From: Pedococcus sp.
GTDB lineage: Bacteria; Actinomycetota; Actinomycetes; Actinomycetales; Dermatophilaceae
Assembly: GCA_025936615.1 (NCBI GenBank)
Contig: JAICSZ010000114.1
Coordinates: 1-7,100 of the forward strand
Length of the DNA stretch: 7,100 nucleotides
Reading direction: 5' to 3'
Shown: positions 1-4,694 of the stretch, in pieces
Position numbering within the stretch: the first letter of the stretch is position 1
Layout: every line of letters starts with the position of its first letter
Translations under genes and position numbers: made by a program
Notes under the pieces: generated by a model
What the model saw: the letters and a program-made list of their open reading frames with translations, nothing else
Told to the model about the DNA's origin: nothing
The model's database searches: none

Positions 1-1
1 C

Positions 2-109
2 ACCTGGACGCAGGTCATGACCAAGCCGGACTGGGTCCGGGCACGGGTCGCGGCGACCGTGCGGCGCCGGCAGGCGGAGCTGTGCCCCGCGTGCCGCGCT
101 GCGAGCTAG
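2..109 (+). CDS. C-terminal fragment of an unrecognised protein (35 codons)
   Basis: The reading frame enters the window open and ends at TAG 107-109. Nearly every one of its 35 codons ends in G or C, which is the coding signature seen across this window, so I take it as a real gene tail. The visible residues are basic and helix-prone (RARVAATVRRRQAEL) and end in CPACRAAS, a single CxxC pair close to the C-terminus. A lone CxxC could bind metal with partners upstream or form a disulfide, but the rest of the protein is outside the window. I do not recognise the family. The gene converges on the ATPase gene at 215-1789, and a hairpin at 120-156 follows its stop by 10 bases. Confidence 0.65.
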   Translation, partial: TWTQVMTKPDWVRARVAATVRRRQAELCPACRAAS

Positions 110-119
110 TGGTGCGCCG

Positions 120-156
120 GCGGCATACCAGCCACCACCACACGCCGGTATGCCGC
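120..156. terminator. Inverted repeat after the left-edge gene, possible terminator
   Basis: A perfect 10-bp inverted repeat lies at 120-129 (GCGGCATACC read without its first base, paired from G120) and 147-156 (GGTATGCCGC), separated by a 17-base loop. It sits between two convergent genes, 10 bases after the stop at 107-109. There is no T-run, which is common for actinobacterial terminators, but the loop is long, so a protein-binding palindrome is also possible. Both arms carry the octamer GGTATGCC or its complement, which recurs elsewhere in the window. Confidence 0.4.
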
Positions 157-192
157 GTGCTCACCTCGGGCGCGCGACCGGCCGGTGTGCAT

Positions 193-213
193 TCGGGCGG
201 CGCGTCCGCCCGA
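193..213 (-). terminator. GC-rich hairpin directly after the HerA-like ATPase stop
   Basis: TCGGGCGG (193-200) and CCGCCCGA (206-213) form a perfect 8-bp, GC-rich stem with a 5-base loop. On the minus strand it begins one base after the ATPase stop codon (215-217). This position and strength fit a U-less intrinsic terminator of the kind common in actinobacteria. It could also act on transcripts arriving from the plus strand. Confidence 0.5.
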
Positions 214-214
214 G

Positions 215-1789
215 TCAGCTCCGGCGGGAGGTGCCGAAGATCGAGCGGGTGATCTCGCGACCGAGCACGGTGCCCGCCGAGCGGAGAGCGGATCGGAAGG
301 CTGTCGACCTCACGACCTGCTCGACGATGCCGGGCTCCGGCTTGGGCTCGCGGCCGCGGCGCGGGGTCGGCTCGCTGGCCGGCTTCGCAGCGTCAGCGGG
401 CGGCCCGGCCTGGGCCGCGGCCTCCTTGGCCGCCAACATCTCCGACGCGGACTCGCGGTCGGTCGCGGTGGCGTACTTCGACGCCAGGGACGAGGCGGCC
501 ACCGTCTCGTCGACCAAGGCGTCCGGGGAGGGGTCCATGAGCGACTCGGGCGCCCGCATCCGGGTCCAGGCGACCGGGGTCGGCGCACCCTTCTCGGACA
601 GCACGGTGATCACGGCTTCGCCGATGCCCAGCGAGGTCAGCAGCTCCTCGAGGTCGTAGCCGCTCTTGGGGTAGGTCGACACTGCGGCCCTGAGGGCCTT
701 GGCGTCGTCCGGGGTGAACGCCCGCAGGGCGTGCTGGACACGGTTGCCGAGCTGGGCCAGCACGTCACCCGGCACGTCCTTGGGCGACTGCGTGACGAAG
801 AAGATGCCGATGCCCTTGGAGCGGATCAGCCGGACGGTCTGCTGGATCGCGTCGAGGAAGTCCTTCGAGGCGTCGTTGAACAGCAGGTGTGCCTCGTCGA
901 AGAAGAAGACCAGCTTGGGCTTGTCGAGGTCGCCCACCTCGGGCAGGTCGTGGAACAGGTCGGCCAGCAGCCACATGAGGAACGTCGAGAAGAGCTCCGG
1001 ACGGTCCTGCACCGCAGGCAGCTCCAGCATGGAGACCATGCCCGCGCCGTCCGGGGTGGTGCGCAGCAGGTCTGCCGTGTCGAACTCGGGCAGCCCGAAG
1101 AATGCGTCGGCACCCTGGTCGGCGAACGTGATGAGCTCGCGAAGGATCACTCCGGCGGTCGCGGAGGACAGCCCGCCCAGCTCCTTGAGGTCGTCCTTGC
1201 CCTCGTCGGAGGTGAGGTGCTGCACGACGGCGCGCAGGTCCTTGAGGTCGTCGAGCCAGAGCTTGCGGCTGTCGGCGTAGTGGAAGACCAGCCCCAGGCT
1301 CGACTCCTGGGTCGCATTGAGCCCCAGCACCTTTGACAGGAGGGTGGGCCCGAAGGAGGAGATCGACGCCCTGACGGGGATGCCCTTGCCCTGTCCACCG
1401 AGAGAGTAGAACTCGGTCGTGAAGGCGGTCGGCGTCCACGCCTCGCCCACGTCGGTGGCGCGGGCCGTGATCTTGTCGTTCGGTTCCCCGGGGGAGGCCA
1501 TGCCCGACAGGTCGCCCTTGATGTCCGCGAGGAACACCGGGACGCCCTGCTTGACGAGCTGCTCCGCCATCAGCTGCAGGGTCTTGGTCTTGCCGGTGCC
1601 GGTGGCGCCCGCGACCAGGCCGTGGCGGTTCATCACGGCCAGCGGGATCTTCACCTTGGCATCCTTGTATGCCGTGTCGTCCACGACTGCGGCACCGAAC
1701 TCGAGCGCCGCGCCGGAGAAGGAGTACCCGGCGGCGATCTCCTGGACCTGCGCCGGCGATGAGGTGCTGGGCTTCGCGGTCTCGGTCAC
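215..1789 (-). CDS. HerA-like hexameric ATPase / DNA translocase (DUF853 family)
   Basis: This is a cytoplasmic P-loop ATPase of the HerA/FtsK superfamily, DUF853 (helicase HerA-like C-terminal) type, 524 residues. Visible motifs are NRHGLVAGATGTGKTKTLQ with the Walker A GATGTGKT at 61-68, Walker B LVFFFDEAH at 293-301, the sensor-like segment VTQSPKDVP at 332-340, and GNRVQHALRAFTP at 349-361 as a possible arginine-finger region. A low-complexity Ala/Pro/charged linker (about 440-487) precedes a conserved-looking tail ending REITRSIFGTSRRS. Classical HerA works with the nuclease NurA in DNA-end resection, but no NurA or Mre11/Rad50 gene is seen here, and the role of the DUF853 branch is poorly defined. 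I chose GTG at 1789 because TAGAGT lies 7 bases upstream, a leaderless arrangement. GTG at 1798 (nine bases earlier, with a GGTGGGG upstream) is the alternative. The open frame runs on to 2314, but that stretch is antisense to two other genes. Confidence 0.93.
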   Translation of the reverse strand: MTETAKPSTSSPAQVQEIAAGYSFSGAALEFGAAVVDDTAYKDAKVKIPLAVMNRHGLVAGATGTGKTKTLQLMAEQLVKQGVPVFLADIKGDLSGMASPGEPNDKITARATDVGEAWTPTAFTTEFYSLGGQGKGIPVRASISSFGPTLLSKVLGLNATQESSLGLVFHYADSRKLWLDDLKDLRAVVQHLTSDEGKDDLKELGGLSSATAGVILRELITFADQGADAFFGLPEFDTADLLRTTPDGAGMVSMLELPAVQDRPELFSTFLMWLLADLFHDLPEVGDLDKPKLVFFFDEAHLLFNDASKDFLDAIQQTVRLIRSKGIGIFFVTQSPKDVPGDVLAQLGNRVQHALRAFTPDDAKALRAAVSTYPKSGYDLEELLTSLGIGEAVITVLSEKGAPTPVAWTRMRAPESLMDPSPDALVDETVAASSLASKYATATDRESASEMLAAKEAAAQAGPPADAAKPASEPTPRRGREPKPEPGIVEQVVRSTAFRSALRSAGTVLGREITRSIFGTSRRS

Positions 1790-1796
1790 GCTCGGC

Positions 1797-1802
1797 ACTC
1801 TA
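1797..1802 (-). promoter_or_regulatory. -10 element of the HerA-like ATPase (leaderless start)
   Basis: Read on the minus strand, TAGAGT matches the actinobacterial TANNNT -10 pattern and is followed after 7 bases by the GTG at 1789-1787. That spacing would put the transcription start at or near the first base of the start codon. No good -35 match is seen at 17-18 bp. It interlocks with the plus-strand -10 at 1817-1822. Confidence 0.5.
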
Positions 1803-1816
1803 GTCACCCCACCACC

Positions 1817-1822
1817 TACAGT
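1817..1822 (+). promoter_or_regulatory. -10 element of the ParB/Srx-like small gene (leaderless start)
   Basis: TACAGT fits TANNNT and lies 6 bases before GTG at 1829, so the transcript probably begins at the start codon. No clear -35 is visible. The likely -35 zone falls over the -10 of the divergent ATPase promoter. Confidence 0.55.
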
Positions 1823-1828
1823 GGCGGG

Positions 1829-2125
1829 GTGATCTTCAAGAAGGTGGCAGAGGGGCGTCCGTACCCCGAGCACGGCAGGGAGACCCCTCGCGACTGGGCG
1901 GACGTGCCTCCCCGGATGGTGCGCCTCGACGACCTGGTGACCACCAAGAAGAACCTCGACCTCGGGCTGCTCCTGTCGGAGGACTCCACGTTCTACGGCG
2001 ACCTGTTCGCCCACGTCGTCGAGTGGGAGGGCGACCTCTACCTCGAGGACGGCCTGCACCGCGCACTGCGCGCAGCGCTCCAGCAGCGACCTACCCTGCA
2101 CGCACGCGTCCTCGTGCTTGACTAG
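1829..2125 (+). CDS. Small conserved protein, ParB/sulfiredoxin-like half-domain (often labelled VapB-family antitoxin)
   Basis: This 98-residue soluble protein has homologues that I recall being named 'type II toxin-antitoxin system VapB family antitoxin' in actinobacterial genomes. What is visible argues for another fold. A strand-like VRLDDLV (31-37) is followed by a linker, then HVVEWEGDLYLEDGLHRALRAALQQ (62-86) and a terminal strand HARVLVLD (91-98). The order strand, DGxHR (74-78), Ala-rich helix and strand is the pattern of ParB N-terminal and sulfiredoxin-like domains, whose G-x-x-R region binds nucleotide. I see no AbrB-type DNA-binding motif and no PIN toxin next door. The start is fixed by the GTG at 1829, just 6 bases after a TACAGT -10. 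The stop is 45 bases before the LytR_C gene with no promoter seen between them, so co-transcription is likely. The function is unknown. Confidence 0.85.
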   Translation: MIFKKVAEGRPYPEHGRETPRDWADVPPRMVRLDDLVTTKKNLDLGLLLSEDSTFYGDLFAHVVEWEGDLYLEDGLHRALRAALQQRPTLHARVLVLD

Positions 2126-2127
2126 CC

Positions 2128-2151
2128 CCCGGCGGAACCGGGCAGCGCTGC
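2128..2151 (+). repeat. Intercistronic hairpin and palindrome
   Basis: Directly after the stop at 2123-2125, CCCGG (2128-2132) pairs with CCGGG (2138-2142) around a 5-base loop, and a 10-bp perfect palindrome GCAGCGCTGC occupies 2142-2151. Together they fill most of the space before the ribosome binding site of the LytR_C gene. They could reduce or fine-tune read-through within the pair, but the stems are short and this may be chance in GC-rich DNA. Confidence 0.25.
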
Positions 2152-2158
2152 GCGGGAC

Positions 2159-2163
2159 GGAGG
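2159..2163 (+). promoter_or_regulatory. Ribosome binding site that decides the LytR_C gene start
   Basis: GGAGG lies 4 bases before GTG 2168 and 7 bases before GTG 2171. The 7-base spacing is the better one, so the second of the two adjacent GTG codons is preferred. The other upstream plus-strand genes have no such site and look leaderless. Confidence 0.55.
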
Positions 2164-2170
2164 TTGGGTG

Positions 2171-2728
2171 GTGACCTACATCGTGGAGTCGGGGGCGTCG
2201 AGCTCTCGCCGCGCGAGGCGTCGCCGCGCGCTGATCACCTTGGGTGTGGTGTCGCTGATGCTGTTCTTCGCCTTCTGGTACGCCTACTCCTACTACAGGC
2301 ACGGCGACACCCATCCGGCCGCTGCCGCGCCGCCGTGCACCACGAAACCAGTGGCTCCCACAGCTGCAGACGTCACGGTCAACGTGTACAACGCCACCGA
2401 CCGCGGCGGGCTCGCTGCGAAGACGGCCGCGGAGATGCGCAAGCGTGGGTTCAAGGTGGCAACCGTGGCCAACGACCCGCTACGGCGGAACATCCCCGGT
2501 CCGGCGGAGGTCCGCTACGGCGCCTCCGCGGGCCCCGACAGCAAGCTGGTGCTCGCCCTCGTGAAGGGGGCCAAGGCGGTTCGCGACGGACGGCCCGACA
2601 CGTCGGTTGACCTCGTGCTCGGTGAGAAGTTCACGGCCTTGGCCGCCGCTCCGAAGACCCCCAGGCCCACGGCAACGACGACAACACCGTCGCCGACCTG
2701 CCAGCCGTCCGCGGCCCAGGCGGGCTGA
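2171..2728 (+). CDS. Single-pass membrane protein with LytR C-terminal (LytR_C) domain
   Basis: This 185-residue protein is probably an envelope protein of type II topology. A basic cytoplasmic segment RRARRRR (13-19) is followed by one membrane helix (about 20-42, rich in Leu, Phe, Trp and Tyr). Next come a short Pro/Ala linker and the extracytoplasmic domain, starting VTVNVYNATDRGGLAAKTAAEMRKRGF (68-94) and running to about 155. That is the hallmark beginning of LytR_C. A Thr/Pro-rich tail closes the protein. Full LytR-CpsA-Psr ligases carry a catalytic LCP domain before this module. It is absent here, so this is a stand-alone LytR_C protein, as in mycobacterial Cei (cell envelope integrity), whose general layout it shares. 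Two cysteines (56, 177) flank the domain. It follows the ParB/Srx-like gene and is probably co-transcribed with it. The exact role is inferred. Confidence 0.88.
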   Translation: MTYIVESGASSSRRARRRRALITLGVVSLMLFFAFWYAYSYYRHGDTHPAAAAPPCTTKPVAPTAADVTVNVYNATDRGGLAAKTAAEMRKRGFKVATVANDPLRRNIPGPAEVRYGASAGPDSKLVLALVKGAKAVRDGRPDTSVDLVLGEKFTALAAAPKTPRPTATTTTPSPTCQPSAAQAG

Positions 2729-2740
2729 ACGCCGGGCACG

Positions 2741-2746
2741 TAGGCT
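2741..2746 (+). promoter_or_regulatory. -10 element of the 130-residue protein gene (leaderless start)
   Basis: TAGGCT matches TANNNT and is followed after 6 bases by GTG at 2753. No Shine-Dalgarno sequence is present. The 24-base gap after the LytR_C stop thus appears to hold a separate promoter, although read-through from the upstream operon is also possible. Confidence 0.5.
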
Positions 2747-2752
2747 CGTGGC

Positions 2753-3145
2753 GTGATCAGCGTCGAGCTCGCCCGCTCCCTGGCCGAGGACGGGGTGCTC
2801 TGGGCGCCGGCGCCCGGTGACAGGTTCACGATCGACCAGCCCAACGTCGTCGGCGAGGTGTTCTGGATCAGCCACCTGACCATCGACGTGCACACCTTCC
2901 ACGGCCAGCCGCTGCTGGGCTTCAACGGCACGACGGAGTGGGCGCTCGACTCGGTCACCCTCGACAGTGCCCTCTGGCTCCCACGCGAGGACCAGCTGCG
3001 CGAGCTGGTCGGGGACCGCTTCGTGCGCCTCGCGAAGGACGAGGGCCAGTGGGTGGTGGAGGTGGACAGCGAGCGAGGCCGCGGAGAGTTCCGCGACCCC
3101 GATCCTGAGTGCGCCTATGCGCGCGCCCTGCTCAGCCTCACCTGA
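2753..3145 (+). CDS. Conserved actinobacterial protein of unknown function (130 aa)
   Basis: This is a soluble, acidic 130-residue protein without signal peptide or membrane segment. It has alternating strand-like segments and a recognisable core, LLGFNGTTEWALDSV (54-68) followed by WLPREDQLRELVGDRFVRL (75-93). The end, ECAYARALLSL, looks helical. I recall close relatives in Intrasporangiaceae and nearby families, some named 'pilus assembly protein CpaE'. Nothing here supports that name: CpaE is a much larger protein with a MinD-type P-loop, and no GKT/GKS motif exists in this one. The GTG start is chosen for its leaderless promoter (TAGGCT 6 bases upstream). It ends 3 bases from the convergent SPW-repeat gene. 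I do not assign a function. Confidence 0.85.
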   Translation: MISVELARSLAEDGVLWAPAPGDRFTIDQPNVVGEVFWISHLTIDVHTFHGQPLLGFNGTTEWALDSVTLDSALWLPREDQLRELVGDRFVRLAKDEGQWVVEVDSERGRGEFRDPDPECAYARALLSLT

Positions 3146-3148
3146 CGG

Positions 3149-3511
3149 CTAGAGCTGTTGTGGCGCCACCTCACCGTGGTGGTGGCTCCTGGTGACCTGG
3201 ACATCGGCCGCGCCGATCACGAACGTGACGACGCCGACGATCCAAGCGGTCCACGCCATCGGCCTGGTGTCGCTGAACCCCATCACCCAGGGAGCGATGA
3301 AGAACAGCACGCCCATCACCGCCATGACACCCTCGACGGACATCATGTCGGGCCGGATGACCTCGGCCAGGCCGAGCAACGCGGTGATGATGCCGAGCAC
3401 GATCATGGTGCCGGTGGCGATGCCCGTCGTGGTGGTCCAGATGGGTGAGAGGAATGCGTACACGCCGACGATCACAGCGAGGTAGTCCTGTGGATGTGTC
3501 GATCGCTTCAT
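3149..3511 (-). CDS. SPW-repeat family integral membrane protein
   Basis: This 120-residue protein has four predicted membrane helices (about 8-24, 32-50, 62-79 and 85-103) arranged as two similar halves. Each half carries the signature of the SPW repeat family: SPIW at 22-25 and APW at 74-76, both at the end of a hydrophobic helix and followed by a Gly or Thr turn. The second half is closer to the consensus. The tail (104-120) is polar with SHHHGE. The family is found in bacterial inner membranes and has no established function. The ATG at 3511 is preferred over upstream frame extension because AAAGGTGG lies about 10 bases before it. The gene is on the same strand as the SHOCT and two-component genes. 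The 100-base gap upstream (3512-3611) is unusually A/T-rich for this window, but I cannot place a confident promoter in it. Confidence 0.88.
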   Translation of the reverse strand: MKRSTHPQDYLAVIVGVYAFLSPIWTTTTGIATGTMIVLGIITALLGLAEVIRPDMMSVEGVMAVMGVLFFIAPWVMGFSDTRPMAWTAWIVGVVTFVIGAADVQVTRSHHHGEVAPQQL

Positions 3512-3611
3512 GTTGCAACAACCACCTTTCGTGAAGATGGTCCGTCGATCCGTTTGGCGGGCCTGACGCCTCAATCGTCTCTCTTTACAACAGAATTCGC
3601 AATGGTCCCAG

Positions 3612-3887
3612 TCACGACGTACCCAGGCGCTTCAGGGTGGTGAGCCGACGCTCGTACTCCTGCTCGTCGATCTCACCGGAGGCGTAGCGCTCGGCGAGGC
3701 GCGCCTCGCCGGCCCGCCGACCGGCATACCCCTGCATGTGGCGCCAGCGGCGTCTTCCGAGGAAGCCGAAGGTGGCGAAGACCGCCACGAGGAACAGCAG
3801 CCAGAAGATCGGGAACAGCGGCCACCACGGGCCGGGGCCGTTCCAGTGGCCGTTGGTGGCGACGGCGGTGGTGATGGTGCTCAGCAT
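3612..3887 (-). CDS. Small membrane protein with C-terminal SHOCT domain
   Basis: The 91-residue protein begins with a short Gly/Asn/Pro-rich stretch, has one membrane helix (about 22-44, WWPLFPIFWLLFLVAVFATF), then a basic cluster (GRRRWRH, 44-50). It ends in a SHOCT domain, EARLAERYASGEIDEQEYERRL (61-82): a helix, the turn ASGEID, and a second helix. SHOCT (short C-terminal) modules are found at the ends of many bacterial membrane proteins and are thought to mediate oligomerisation or anchoring. The start is ATG 3887 with AGGGAG 5 bases upstream. A longer frame to 3968 lacks such a site. The gene follows the response regulator on the same strand with a 132-base gap that holds an inverted repeat, so it may be a target of that regulator. 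Confidence 0.88.
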   Translation of the reverse strand: MLSTITTAVATNGHWNGPGPWWPLFPIFWLLFLVAVFATFGFLGRRRWRHMQGYAGRRAGEARLAERYASGEIDEQEYERRLTTLKRLGTS

Positions 3888-3902
3888 GGTGGCTCCCTGG
3901 TT

Positions 3903-3926
3903 GGATCGGTTGGAACACCTCGATCC
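3903..3926. promoter_or_regulatory. Inverted repeat upstream of the SHOCT gene, candidate operator
   Basis: GGATCG (3903-3908) and CGATCC (3921-3926) form a 6-bp inverted repeat with a 12-base spacer. It overlaps a 9-base imperfect tandem repeat (GGTTGGATC at 3899-3907, GGTTGGAAC at 3908-3916). It lies just upstream of the SHOCT gene's ribosome binding site (3893-3898). NarL-type regulators bind short inverted repeats, and one is encoded next door, so an operator is possible. Half-sites this short can occur by chance. Confidence 0.25.
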
Positions 3927-4019
3927 TGCCGTGGCGGGGCTGCCGGGGAATCCCACCGGAGGAGTCACCTGCCTTGCGCCCCAAGGGGTATGCCGTGTCG
4001 CCGGGTCACGCCCGCCGGC

Positions 4020-4694
4020 TCACTCATGGGACCAGCCGGGGCGGACGAGGCCGGACTCGTAGGCGAGCACCACCAGCTGCGCCCGGTCGCGCGCGTGCAG
4101 CTTGACCATCGCGCGACTCACGTGGGTCTTGGCCGTCGCAGGGCTGAGCACCAGCCGCGCGGCGATCTCGTCGTTGCTCAGTCCCTCGCCGACGAGGGCG
4201 ACGACCTCCCGCTCGCGGTCGGTCAGCATCGCCAGCCGGTCGGCCGCGGGCGCAGCGGTGCCGCGGCTTCGCGTCGCGAACTCCCCGATCAGGCGTCGGG
4301 TCACACCGGGGCTGAGCAGGGCATCGCCAGCCGCGACCGCACGGATGCCCCGCAGCAGCTCGCCGGGCTCGGTGTCCTTGACGAGGAACCCGCTGGCACC
4401 GATCCGCACCGCCTCGAACACGTACTCGTCGAGGTCGAACGTGGTGAGCACGACAACCTTGGTGCCGGACAGCTGCTCGTCGGCGGCGATCTGCCGCGTC
4501 GCCTCGAGGCCGTCAGTGCCGGGCATGCGGATGTCCATGAGGACCACGTCGGGCTCGGTGCGGTGGACCACCTCGACGGCCTCCCGCCCGTCGCTGGCCT
4601 CCCCGACCACCTCGATGTCGTCCTCGGCATCGAGCAGGGCGCGGAGGCCGGCGCGCAGCAGCGCCTGGTCGTCCGCGAGCACCACCCTGATCAC
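4020..4694 (-). CDS. NarL/FixJ-family two-component response regulator
   Basis: The 224-residue cytoplasmic regulator has a receiver domain (1-120) with the acidic pair D8-D9, the phosphoacceptor D54 in VVLMDIRMPG, the switch T84/T85 in VVLTT, and K106 in FLVKD. All expected residues are present. A short Ala-rich linker leads to a LuxR-type helix-turn-helix (about 155-215): LTDREREVVALVGEGLSNDEIA, then LVLSPATAKTHVSRAMVKLHARDRAQ. The length is typical. The GTG start at 4694 overlaps the kinase stop by four bases (GTGA), so the two are translationally coupled and form a cognate pair. The signal and regulon are not shown by the sequence. The SHOCT and SPW membrane genes downstream are the nearest candidate targets. 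Confidence 0.95.
   Translation of the reverse strand: MIRVVLADDQALLRAGLRALLDAEDDIEVVGEASDGREAVEVVHRTEPDVVLMDIRMPGTDGLEATRQIAADEQLSGTKVVVLTTFDLDEYVFEAVRIGASGFLVKDTEPGELLRGIRAVAAGDALLSPGVTRRLIGEFATRSRGTAAPAADRLAMLTDREREVVALVGEGLSNDEIAARLVLSPATAKTHVSRAMVKLHARDRAQLVVLAYESGLVRPGWSHE

Noticed and set aside
185..1336. Long plus-strand open frame (383 codons) opposite the ATPase gene
   Set aside because: It is antisense to a protein with intact Walker motifs. Its translation is low-complexity Gly/Arg/Leu with no domain. Long antisense frames are expected in GC-rich coding DNA.
1799..2314. Upstream extension of the ATPase reading frame to 699 residues
   Set aside because: The extra residues are antisense to two plus-strand genes, have no homology-like features, and lie upstream of both plausible starts (1789 and 1798) and of the -10 box.
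1829..2728. Toxin-antitoxin operon (VapBC) suggested by the usual name of the small protein
   Set aside because: The neighbour is a LytR_C membrane protein, not a PIN-domain toxin, and the small protein lacks a visible AbrB-type DNA-binding motif.
3160..3169. Perfect palindrome GTGGCGCCAC near the end of the SPW gene, as a bidirectional terminator
   Set aside because: It has no loop, lies inside the SPW coding sequence, and short GC palindromes are common in this composition.
3521..3611. Promoter or riboswitch in the A/T-richer gap before the SPW gene
   Set aside because: I tried TTGACA/TANNNT and GTTT/GGGTA pairs and found no acceptable match. No conserved riboswitch core is recognisable.
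4001..4019. Possible hairpin after the regulator stop (CGGG and CCCG arms)
   Set aside because: Only four clean base pairs are possible before mismatches, which is too weak to call a terminator.
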